Positions 7,539 to 16,486 of a stretch of 18,177 nucleotides of DNA are shown piece by piece. The first letter of the stretch is position 1. Every line of letters begins with the position of its first letter. A program made the position numbers and the translations under genes. The notes below the pieces were generated by a model. That model was not told the DNA's origin. It did not search any database and was given only the letters and a program-made list of their open reading frames with translations. This DNA comes from Usnea hakonensis (taxonomy: Eukaryota; Ascomycota; Lecanoromycetes; Lecanorales; Parmeliaceae): positions 254 through 18,430 of the forward strand of contig BLJB01000100.1 of the NCBI GenBank assembly GCA_013423325.1. Direction: 5' to 3'.

Positions 7539-10290
7539 CCATATTTATGTCACGAAGTCGATCGATCCAGGTGTTCTTCGCTCGGCATCCTACCAACAGA
7601 GCTATCATCAGCCGACTTCGATGCTACGTTAGCATATGTGAGTAACAATTGCAATATAGCCAACATATTCTCTTGGTTCTCGGGAGTTGTATCCTTCAAA
7701 ATCATTTGCCCATCATGACCAGGTGTTAAGGCTGAGAGCGGACTCATTCTACCAATAGACATCAAGAGGTAGCACATGTCTAAATCCCCAAGCCGCACTG
7801 CTATCCGCAGAGGATCTCGCTGCTCGTTCCAGAAATGGCTATTCCTATTGGCACTACCCTGCGAGAGCAGTGTCCTCGCCGACGCGTACCGGTCCCGTGG
7901 ATCTGAAGAGCTCATAACAATCCGCACGAGGGCCGTGTCTCCCTGATCGTCTGTCTGGCGCATGCCTCCCTGGAAATGGGGGACTAAAAGGCGGAACATC
8001 GCTGGGTTGCAGAGCCCTGATGCCAGATGCAGAACGTTTTCACCGCGCGAATTGAGGTGTTGAAGATGTGCTTCGATGCCCTTCTCCCCCAACAAATATT
8101 CCACCACATCAACGTGGTTTCCCAAAACAGCCTCTCCAACTGATTGATGCATTGACTTGCCAAAGGATGGAGGCTGTTGGTCGCGTCGAATATCACGCAG
8201 CAACTCAGTCCGGAGCTCTGCCTGATGCTGAGCTGTTGTCATCAAACGTTGGATTATGGGGATACAGCCCGCGCTAGCAGCCATACACAGGAGTTCATTG
8301 CCCCATTGCTCCTGAACCAACTTATTCAACACATATTCGACGAGGTCAAACACGAGGTCCCAGTTATGGCGGTATTTACCAGACCCTGACCATTGTCTCA
8401 AAATGAGTCGAAAAAAGTCAAGATTTTGGAGCTGATGACTGGTTCTATCCTCCAAGAAGAGTACCCTCAGCCTAGACAAGTCACCCCACTGGAGAACTTG
8501 ATTAGCGGCTCCTGTAGCTGGTTGAGGAAGGAACTTGTCCATGTCGAAGTCCGAGTTTTTAAGCATATTATGCAGCATGGCTCCTGAGCCATAGAGCGCA
8601 GTGATGATAAGTGGATCGTACAAACTACTGTCATCTGGAAACCTGGCCTTGATTGCGCAGTCCGGACGACAATTTTGTTCAATCCAATTATGGAGTCGAG
8701 TTGAGCCCGCTTGGCATAGAGTCTCTATGCTTGCCAGGCCTGGAAGAGGTTCGACTGTGACGGCGCCAAAATGCTCGAGCCAATGGCATGATGCGTAGAC
8801 GAAGAATTCACCGAAACCACGTTCGGTCGGATCATAGCGGATCATGCTTTCTTCCCAGGCTTCCCACGTGCAATACGGATCGTACTCGACCGGCTCCCCG
8901 TCGTCATTGAATAGGTCGACTTCTTGGGGCAGTTCCTGGATTGCCACTTGCTCTTCAAAAAATAGATCAGTATTGCCAACCTCATCTAATAGAAGAAACC
9001 TGACGCAAATGTTTAAGATGCACGCCTCCAAACTCTCGATGCGTTGACCAATACTTGCTTGATTAGTTGCTGTTGAGATAACCGAGCCTTGCAGACGAGG
9101 CCAATTCAACGTCAATTCTGCTATGATGAACTCCTTCACAGACTGGTGTATAAGTCGAACTTGACGCTTCCTTACGTCACTGAAATCGATGCGGGCAATG
9201 AACGGTTGAATCAGACTCATTACTCTTTGATGGTCTACCAGCTTGGCAAGAGTGGCTACAGTGGTCACCTCCTGCTGAGCCGCAGACAACGCAGCGGCCC
9301 AGGCAAGTTCTAGTATACTAAGAGGCCTGCGGGCGACAGCGAGAAGTTTCAAAGCTATACTGGCAAGCTCTTGGTTTCCGGGGTCATTTGAAGTCGATCG
9401 TGTCAGTAGATTGACGTAGAGCTTTGAGAGTTGCCCAGGTAAGGGTATTCCTTCCAGAAACAGTTGCATAGGACCAAGCGCTCTAATTCCACGGACTTCA
9501 ATGAGTTCAACTACCATCTTCGTCCATATGGCGCTTCCTTGCGCCAAACGAGTTGTTCTGTCTATGACGAGTGCTCTGACGTCCTCCGACAAATAGGACA
9601 GTTGCCTCTCGACTATTTGTTCCGCGATAATACCATCTCTCTTAGTATCAGGACCCAGGTCAATCCTGGTCATTTCGTTCAGCTGCTCCAAGATTTCTTC
9701 TTGTGGGCGGGAAGATAGTAAAATCTTGATTCTTGGGGTCTTTTGCGATAAAGCTTTCAATAATTTGAGAAGACTTTTCCGAGATGCTCTATCGCACTCA
9801 TCCAGGCCATCGATGACAACGAAAAGTGGACGATCGAGTGTTTCTAGCACCTTATGCAGGAACTCTTCTAATTTCCTTTTATTGGTCGCTGGCTCGACAT
9901 TTCCAGAAGCCTGATTCTGCTTATACCATTCGTAGAATGTTTTTTTCAGACCAGAGAGCTGTTCCAGAAGCGCTAGAGTCAGGGCAGAGAATATGTGGAT
10001 AGCATGGCCAGTCTCGTCATCTTGGCAATAGTAATAGCATATCTTGGGCTGAGGTAGCTGGTACTCATTTCTTCGACTCAGCTCGTCTACAAGAAATGCC
10101 ATCGCAACGCTTTTACCACAGCCCATGTCGCCAAGAATCACCAACTGTTGGGAATCGGAGGCACTATACCAATTGATGAAGTTGGCATCTGTCAGCAAGA
10201 ATTCGCAAGCCTGATCAGCTCGAAGATCCTGTAAAGACGAATGATATTGACTCTGCCGACTCATCTTATCACTACCTAGCCACCTCGCAA

Positions 10291-10341
10291 CTGAGACCTG
10301 ATAAGCATGTCTCCACCATATCTGAGTGTATTAGGACTTAC
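10291..10341 (-). other. NLR intron 3 (51 bp)
   Basis: Minus-strand donor GTAAGTCCTAATAC at 10341 and acceptor GGTCTCAG ending at 10291. Splicing restores DRE-IARWLGSDK, a smooth run into the NACHT exon. Confidence 0.8.
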
Positions 10342-10741
10342 TTTCACGGTCGTAGAGCATAGCTTTGATATCCTCGACAATCTCCCACGTCGCTTTTTGT
10401 ACAAGTTTTCGAAGAGTATCAGCGTGTCCCAAGAAGTCTTGTACAATGTTTGGAAGACGGTCGTTCTCCAAGATCATTTATATCACCAATTTTGCTCCTT
10501 TCCTGGTGAGAATCTCAAATGCGACTTTGTAGAATTCTAAGATTTTCTGGTAAACAGATACGAGTGCCTGTGAAAAAGTCAGAAAGAGTTCGAAGCGTTC
10601 GCTGTGGATTACCTCGTGTATGTCTTTCTTTTTTGCTTTCTGGCCGAGCGTGTCACAATCATCAATATAGGAAATTTGTTCTAGCATTTCCCCGATTTGC
10701 TTCGCAAACTCTAGATCAGCAGTTGCAAAGCTGATAGCAAT

Positions 10742-10823
10742 CTATGTAATTACGAGTTAGTGAAAGTGATGTAGTCATCCTGGCAGAAGTGTATAGAGTG
10801 ATATTTTGAAGAAATAAGCTCAC
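10742..10823 (-). other. NLR intron 2 (82 bp)
   Basis: Minus-strand donor GTGAGC at 10823, branch-like TCACTAAC, acceptor TTACATAG ending at 10742. Phase 0 on both sides, joining SVTA to IAISFATADLEFAK. Confidence 0.82.
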
Positions 10824-11316
10824 TGCTGTCACGCTTCTGACCACACCAAAAACCGTTGTTGCAGTTGGTTCAAGATTGGTCAGTGGACTCGCCAGATCCA
10901 ACGCCAGCTTTAATCTCTCGAGCGGCACCTGTATGGAGTGTAAATATCTCACACCTCGCAAAAAGGCGGACTCTTGAGTTGCTTCCTTGTCAATCTCCTC
11001 GAGTTCTCTAAATAGCTGTGCGACATTTTTGCCCGTGAGAATAGTAACATCTATGTCTTTCCCAATATTGTCCACTGCTTCACGATATGCTTCGCTCCAA
11101 AGGTCTGAAGAAACAACCACACTGCCAGTGTCGTGATCAAGATTCGATCGATCAGTAGAATTCTGTTCAAATTCGCTTGTCTGAAGAGTACTCCGATGGG
11201 TTTGGATTTGAGCTTCAGCATCTCTGGAGGTGGTTGACTCTCTAGAGAGATCGCTGACTTGATTCAACGGTAGTGAGCTGGCAGTGGATGTCGCATACCG
11301 GGAAATCGATGCTGGA

Positions 11317-11363
11317 CTGCTTATCTTCTTAGCAATATCTGACCGGTAATTTGTAAAACTTAC
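11317..11363 (-). other. NLR intron 1 (47 bp)
   Basis: Minus-strand donor GTAAGT at 11363, branch-like TTGCTAAG, acceptor AAGCAG ending at 11317. Phase 2. It connects a short first exon starting at the ATG at 11515 to the next open frame, which has no ATG of its own before the domain. Confidence 0.65.
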
Positions 11364-11515
11364 TTTGTCGAAAGATTTAGATCTGCCTCGGTTATTGGAG
11401 GTAGTAGAGTACTGATATCGTCCTGAGGTTCTCGGGATCGACGCCGAAATCGATTCAGTTGCTTATGCAGCCTGTGCCGGAAGCTTTCATTCTGCGTTGG
11501 TGAAGAAGACGTCAT

Positions 11516-12263
11516 AGCGGCACTGGAAATCCAACGTAGTCAAGGCTTTGACAGTCCCTTTGGAGGGTGTCACTGATTGGGCCAGCTCAAAGCAGGTGGA
11601 ACTGTAGTAACGGGAGACTTGGCTACAACAGTCTAGTATAGGTTAATAGGCTTAAGGTAGTGCCTCTGGATTGTTGAATGAAGTGCAGCTTGACGTCGGC
11701 AATTTGGTTCGACGCTAGTAATCCCACCCTCCTGGCCGCCAAGAACAATATCCCGCGCTAGTCATTTAGATACTTAAGCTAAGTCTTTCCCTCGTGGCCA
11801 CTATCGCACAATTCGCTCATCTTCGCCCACATCTGCAGATACACCTAATTTCTGTCCTCTCTGAGTTGATCACTACCGCCTACATTTTTCCATCAACTAC
11901 GATTCCAGACCCATCGCGATCAGTACGTGGAAAACTGTAACTCGTTTCCGTGCGAAGACTAACATGACTTCATTCTTAGGCGTCCAAACTCTTCCTAACA
12001 GATGCTTCTTTCAATACACTTCTTAAACGAAGTCGATACGTGGCAGCGAGGGTCCAGATCTTCATAATTGCCTACCCTATCGAATCGGTTACCTTTCGCA
12101 ATCTCTGGCCTGGAAAGAGTTTTTAATATCTGCACTCCGCGTTTGCTACGTCTCGTGAACTGCCTTGCACCTCCGCTTTCACTTGATCGCCGGAAGCCGA
12201 AGTAGTTCCATTGCACCGCAACACGCCTTTCAGAACATTCTGCGTCGCCATCATCGAACTGTT
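11516..12263. promoter_or_regulatory. Divergent promoter region with a 5'-UTR intron and a uORF
   Basis: No domain-bearing gene is seen between the minus-strand NLR and the plus-strand F-box-like gene. CT-rich runs near 11780-11880 fit a fungal promoter or leader. A consensus intron lies at 11923-11979: donor GTACGT, branch GACTAACATGAC, acceptor TTCTTAG. The preceding exon has no ATG close to the donor, so it is probably untranslated. A 21-codon upstream ORF (12002-12067) precedes the main ATG at 12264 and could dampen its translation. Confidence 0.5.
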
Positions 12264-13049
12264 ATGGACTACGAAGAAAGGACTTCAGATCTCGACTACA
12301 ATATCGCCTGCCACTCCCACCTCCCATTCACTACACCTTCCTCGCGTGTCGGGATCAAGACCGAAACGGGAATCTCACAGCCGGTAGGATCGGCTGGGAC
12401 CGGCTTCTTCAGCCTGCCTCGCGAGATTCGCAATAAAGTTTATAGAAGAATGCTCGTTGTAGCGCATCCAGTCTTTCTTTTTCAAGACGCAGGGTCTCGA
12501 GTAGAGACTTTTGCCCCTGACTGACCATTTCGATGGCTTTCATTGCTATACACCAACCGGCAGATGCATAGTGAGGCTATCCCAGTGCTCTACGGAGCGA
12601 ATATTTTTAGTTTCGTGGATTCTACGCCACAACAAGTCGGCCTCTTACAAGCCTTTCTAGACTGTATCGGATCTGTGAACGCCGGTTCACTGTCTCACTT
12701 ATGCATCAACTTCCCAGTCCTAGAGAGTATAGAAGATCAACCTGGAAAAGTTAAGCTTAGGGAAGACAGCTTGCAGAGTTTGAAGCTCCTTCGAGAAAAG
12801 TCCACCAATCTAACGACACTGGAAACTTTCATCCACAGCAAAAACTCCAAGGGTGTAACTAGGACAGACCGGGACAACCCACAACTCAATCAAGACGGAT
12901 TGTCGCAAATTGATGCGCAACTAAAGGCCATTCCTTCACTGAACAGGGTCATCGTCAGAATCTTCGATGGAACTCCAACACCTTCAGTAATTGATTTAAT
13001 GCAAGGGCTTGGGTGGGTTGTCTTGCGCAGCCACGGGAAACAATGCTAG
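12264..13049 (+). pseudogene. F-box-like (2EXR/DUF7730-type) protein with one in-frame TGA
   Basis: A single frame of 262 codons runs from ATG 12264 to TAG 13047-13049, broken only by TGA at 12522-12524. The N-terminal 50 residues are variable. Residues about 48-75 contain FFSLPREIRNKVYRRMLV, the LPxEIRxxIY signature of fungal F-box-like proteins. After the stop comes LLYTNRQMHSEAIPVLYG, the second conserved element of the same family (CxxInRQxxxEaxpvLY type). The C-terminal half is a variable helical region. The family is expanded in fungi and mostly uncharacterised; F-box-like adaptors would bring targets to an SCF ubiquitin ligase. The context GAC-TGA-CCA suggests a former CGA codon (one C to T change), an inference from the family pattern. 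Without readthrough only an 86-aa stub would be made. Confidence 0.8.
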
Positions 13050-13055
13050 TGACGG

Positions 13056-13232
13056 GTTCCGAAAGGGAGGTACGGTATCGCGTCCGCCGCCAGCGTGGCT
13101 AAAGACACGCTGCGCAGCTTCGAGTCCATCCGGATCGAATTGATGGTTGGCATCGGAGGAGGGGCACCCAGCGGCAAGCATGATATCGGACTCGGTGACG
13201 TCGTGGTCGGCTGTCCTATGAAGAAGGGGAGA
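13056..13232 (+). pseudogene. Fragment of a second PNP_UDP (NLR-type) domain
   Basis: Translated in the frame of 13056, the segment contains YGIASAASVAKDTLRSFESI followed by LMVGIGGGAPS and LGDVVVG. These are the YGTxSAA, GIGGGxP and DIRLGDVVV motifs of the domain seen at 6075-7085. The N-terminal ~55 residues and everything after LGDVVVGCPMKKGR are absent. It lies seven bases beyond the stop of the F-box-like gene. It is too diverged from the copy at 6075 to be a recent duplicate, so it is probably a remnant of another PNP-NACHT gene. Confidence 0.8.
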
Positions 13233-13393
13233 ATAGGTAATTCTGAAATACCACAAGGATTGCGTAGTACCATACCGGCAGCTTCGATTGGCCTCCTGTT
13301 GTCGATTAGTGAACTCCAATAATAATGTATTCGCGATTATATTGGGGTCTTACTTGGTCGTGGACTTCTTAGTGAGACTGACTCTTTGTTTTA

Positions 13394-13451
13394 GTTTATG
13401 CAGAAAGCTTGCGAATTGCTTGGCGAGAAAATCGAAAAATTCACCCCCCTC
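13394..13451 (+). repeat. MITE left inverted repeat
   Basis: 58 bases, beginning GTTTATGCAG and ending CACCCCCCTC; 55 of 58 match the other end. Confidence 0.9.
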
Positions 13452-13633
13452 TGAGATTGCCGAGGTTACTCTAAAAATGTCAAATTTTATACAACGGAAT
13501 AGCTCTATAGCCATAACGAATTTCTGAAAGATATATATATTAATGTTCATCCTCTCTTAATAAGGATTTCAGTATTATAAAATCTTTTAAAAATATTGAT
13601 GTTGATTTTAACTTATGTCACTTTTCGAGTGGT

Positions 13634-13691
13634 GAGGGGGGTGATTTTTTCAATTTTCTCGCCAAGTAATTCGCAAGCTTTCTGCATAAAC
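13634..13691 (-). repeat. MITE right inverted repeat
   Basis: Reverse complement partner of 13394-13451. The three differences lie in the inner half (G/A, C/T and T/A). Confidence 0.9.
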
Positions 13692-13704
13692 TAATTAACT
13701 CCAC

Positions 13705-14262
13705 ATGATCCTTCAGCCTTACCAAACTACCTTATCTTTCCGAGCTAGATGGATAGAACCGCTGAAGATGCCGAGGCATGATTTCAGCGACCTCAGCAAC
13801 TTCAGCCTCAGTACCACGTCCCCACTCCTACTACGAACCGATAAGGCGCTTACTGCGTGCTGCATATCTATATTGGCTCTCGACGACCAGTTCAAGGGAC
13901 ACGTCTCCCACATTTGGCATCCCTTGAGCACTACTCTCGAAAGTAGCTCCACCAGCTAGAGCCCACGAGAACAACTATTCGAGTTCAGAGGCTCCACTTC
14001 CGATCAATACGAGTCAGATATAGCTTTCTTACTGCTAGACGATCATGGGAACAGTGCTGACCTTTTATCCGCGCCGAGTCTTCTATGGCGTGCTTGACCT
14101 GAGCTTGTGAGTAGGGGAAATATTGAGGCTTTGGCTCCCTACGATATCGTCTGTCTTCTCAGGGAAGGGAATGTAGAGGTTTGGACAATTGGGGAGATAC
14201 GGGCGTGGCTTCGTTTGGTTGAATATCGCTGGGAAACAGTGTTAAAGAGGTTTGATCCGTGA
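13705..14262 (+). pseudogene. Unrecognised protein-coding remnant with two in-frame stops
   Basis: One frame runs from an ATG at 13705 (a second ATG at 13768 may be the real start) to TGA 14260-14262, interrupted only by TAG 13957-13959 and TGA 14095-14097. The last third is clearly protein-like: LLLDDHGNSADLLSAPSLLW before the second stop, then PELVSRGNIEALAPYDIV and EVWTIGEIRAWLRLVEYRW after it. Composition is acidic with many Leu and Trp and suggests helices. I know no named domain. The contexts AGC-TAG-AGC and GCT-TGA-CCT fit former CAG and CGA codons. It may have begun upstream, with the MITE inserted just 5' of it. Confidence 0.5.
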
Positions 14263-14477
14263 AGATCAATTAGCTGCGGTGTTGGTATTGAGAAGAAAAG
14301 TGCTTAAGTTCGCGCTTTTTTTTTTCGAAAGGCATTTGTGCAAAGATTACTGCTTCCGGAATTCTATTTGACCGATACAATGCTTATGTAAAATGCCCGA
14401 AGCACCTCAGTATAGCCACCCAAACTCATACAACCCAGCCATCTCAAAGAGCCTTACACCCCTCAACATCAGTACTA

Positions 14478-15254
14478 TTACTCAGCCCCCCAAAACCTCC
14501 CATACTTTTCACCATGTGCCTCAATCTTCGCCCGAGTCGCCTTATATGCGTCCATCTCCATAATCACGCTTAATAGCGGCTCCTTCGTAGCCGCCAACTG
14601 ATATTTTGCCTTTACACCCTTGACGGGATCCCTAGCTTGGCTTCCATTCCGCTTCGCTATTTATTCTTTGGCGCTCATGTGGCCGTCGGCTGAGTGGGGA
14701 AGTCCACGGAGCGTCCGGTCCAGTATGCAGAAACCGCCGGGCTCGACGCATGTGAAGTGGATGTTCCATTCTACTTTGACTTCGTATGAGAGGGCTTCGG
14801 TAGAGCCTTCAACAGCCCATGTAGAGGCGCAGTAGATTTTGAACATAGGCGCTCTGAGCGAGAATAGGTGTTAGTAGCGTTTATATTTCGGGGAATTGGA
14901 GGGAGCCCGACTCTCTTTGGCCTCCGGTAGAGGCGACCTGTAGGATCCACCCCCTTTTGAGCTCCTAATCCCTCATGGCCTCCCTAGCCGTCCTCGTAAC
15001 ATTGATCGAGCCGAAGAAATTGACTTCCAGTTGTGTCCACTATCCCCTACATTGCTGACCACCATATCGACGCGGCCGAGCCTATCAAGTGCGGTTACGA
15101 AGGCTGATTGGCTATCACTGGGGTCTGTGATGTCGAGCTTGACGGCGTGGTAGTTCTTTCTGGTAGTGCGTTCGAAGATGGGGATCCCTGGTTTGCGCCA
15201 ATATCGCCCGGTGTCGAGGACTTCTTGATGAAGAAGACGCGCGCATGTTCCCAT
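14478..15254 (-). pseudogene. Short-chain dehydrogenase/reductase (SDR), multiply broken
   Basis: Minus-strand pieces in shifting frames follow the order of a classical fungal SDR. First NYHAVKLDITDP and LGRVDMVVSNVG (the VDxVVNNAG element), then EVNFFGSINVTRTAREAMRD with a TAG (14967-14965), then WILQVASTGGQRE, a probable 58-bp intron (14911-14854), then APMFKIYCASTWAVEG and HFTCVEPGGF. A TAA follows at 14663-14661, then GSQARDPVKG and a C-terminal tail ending at 14478. The segment after VSNVG is short by roughly 15 residues with a frame change, and the region after PGGF is out of frame. The catalytic YxxxK reads YCAST, so the Lys is replaced by Thr. The N-terminal TGxxxGxG nucleotide-binding motif is not recognisable. 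It is a dead gene. Confidence 0.8.
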
Positions 15255-15518
15255 TCAACGCCCTTTCCGGCACAACTTGACCGCAAAAGGTCGAACAAAA
15301 AGTTCATACGTCCAGAATTCATGTGCACCGAAGTTTCCTGTGGGTCCTGGGCCTTGGGCCTGTGCTGAGCTGTGCGGTCTTCGTATAGGGACGTTCCTAA
15401 GCGGGAGCTCCCGGGACTAACTACGAAGCTGAGTGTTGCCCTACCAGAAGTCTCTAGGCTAAAAATAGCTGATAGCAAGGGAGTATGTTGTAAGATCCCG
15501 TACTACCAGTCTTCCTGA

Positions 15519-16194
15519 GAATTCCTACGTCAAAGCTCTAGCAAGATTGTTGAGACCCATTCCAAGAGCGTCATTCATCGAGACATCAAGCCAGAGAATT
15601 TCTTGATGGGTGTGGGGAAGCAGGGGAATTTGATTTACGTGACGGATCTGGCCACGGAACGCCTTACTGCTCAGATCAATACTGGTCGTGCCCGGAACCC
15701 ACATTTAATTGGCACGGCCCGTTTTGCCAGCGTCAACGGTCATTTAGGTGTTGGTAAGTGTGATATCCTCGGTTCTTGCTGCGCAAAGACTAACGCCTAG
15801 TCAAGGGCAACATTGCTGCGATGATTTGGAATCCCTCGGGTACATGCTTCTCTACTTCCTACGGGGCTCTCTCCCATGGCAAGATCTCACGGCCACAGAT
15901 CAGACGCAAAAAGAACTTATCTTGGAGGAAAACAGAAGGATCAATACCGAGGATCTGTGCGAGGATCTCCCTCAGGAGTTTGCGGTTTATTTCGACTACA
16001 TCGGTTCTCTTGATTTTGACGAGAAACCGAAATATTCCTATCTACGCAAAATCTTCCGTGATCTCTTCGTGCGCGAGCGCTTCGATAGTGATCATGTGTA
16101 TGATTGGACCATCCTCGAATATCTGAGAGGGAAGGAATTGCAAGGCATCTCGCCTTGCCCGAGGAAGGTTCAGAAGGGAGCGTATTGGGTTTGA
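15519..16194 (+). pseudogene. Casein kinase 1-like protein kinase, lacking the N-lobe
   Basis: Exon 15519-15753 encodes VIHRDIKPENFLMGVGKQGN, the CK1-type catalytic loop, then VTDLATERL in place of the DFG segment, then LIGTARFASVNGHLGV. A 52-bp intron (15754-15805; GTAAGT donor, GACTAAC branch, acceptor TCAAG) joins it in frame to DDLESLGYMLLYFLRGSLPW and YSYLRKIFRDLFVRERFDSD, both CK1 hallmarks, ending at 16194. The DFG triplet is damaged (Phe to Leu, Gly missing), though the metal-binding Asp remains. Upstream, a TGA at 15516 and no trace of the glycine-rich loop or the VAIK lysine show that the first ~115 residues are gone. The intron uses the second AG after the branch site; the first AG, at 15800, would shift the frame. 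A 5'-truncated pseudogene, not an active kinase. Confidence 0.85.
15754..15805 (+). other. Intron in the CK1-like remnant
   Basis: GTAAGT donor, GACTAAC branch and TCAAG acceptor. Only this acceptor, not the nearer CCTAG at 15800, joins HLGVG to QHCCDDLESLG in frame. Confidence 0.65.
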
Positions 16195-16486
16195 CAAAGC
16201 AATAGCTATAAGGTCATGGCAGATCGGTTCGGATACAAAGAGACAACGTGCTCGGATTAGCTGAAATTAGGCTCAATGGCATGTCAAGTGATACACGCAT
16301 TGTGTTATAATGGCCTGTGCTGCGCCTAGGGGGATCGTTCTCCCTTTGAATTATCGGAAACATGAGACTTGGCGGTTGACACATCGAAGCATTCACCGTC
16401 CACTGACCTGAACCGCCATCGCTTTGATCATCCCACCTTTTCATACAATCCCGACTATGAGTTTGTTGACAGACCTTAAAACCAAA
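16195..16486. other. No recognisable gene
   Basis: A 76-codon minus-strand frame (16444-16214) shows no domain and unremarkable composition. I see nothing else here; it is the shared downstream flank of the CK1 remnant and the minus-strand gene. Confidence 0.4.

Larger units (their letters stand above)
7550..11515 (-). pseudogene. NLR: helical N-terminal domain, NACHT, ankyrin-like repeats; four exons, one in-frame TAA
   Basis: Exons by eye: 11515-11364, 11316-10824, 10741-10342, 10290-7550. Introns are 47, 82 and 51 bp with GTAAGT, GTGAGC and GTAAGT donors, and all phases agree, giving 1,261 codons. Residues 1-50 are polar and basic. About 120-300 form a helical domain like the fungal STAND N-terminal Goodbye/NWD_N type (LWSEAYREA onward). 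About 304-345 is the conserved stretch before NACHT. NACHT follows: Walker A GDMGCGKS (402-409), Walker B LFVVIDGLDECD (504-515), sensor-like LLSSRP (539-544). The winged-helix-type region has VRLIHQSVKEFI, and degenerate ankyrin-like repeats run from about 1010 to 1245. The only lesion is a TAA at codon 303 (10480-10478), directly followed by ATG. This would give a 302-aa N-terminal protein and a potential 958-aa NACHT-ankyrin protein. Role by family: ligand-triggered oligomerising NTPase in self/non-self recognition or allorecognition. Confidence 0.85.
13394..13691. mobile_element. MITE, 298 bp, related to the mariner element
   Basis: A 58-bp inverted repeat with three mismatches (13394-13451 and 13634-13691) encloses about 180 bp of AT-rich non-coding sequence. 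TA at 13392-13393 and 13692-13693 is the target duplication. The ends GTTTATGCAGAAAGCTTGCG differ from the 3.6-kb element in the outer ~10 bases. They then share an almost identical ~35-base core (AAAGCTTGCGAAT, GCTTGGCGAGAAAATCGA). It is a non-autonomous element mobilised by a transposase of this family, perhaps a close relative rather than the one at 4251-5291. Confidence 0.9.

Noticed and set aside
8068..9914. Several 60-84-codon plus-strand frames within the NLR
   Set aside because: They lie antisense to a 2.7-kb exon with clear NACHT and ankyrin-like content.
13288..13550. Two opposing frames of 66-79 codons at the MITE's left side
   Set aside because: They read through the inverted repeat and AT-rich MITE interior and have no independent support.
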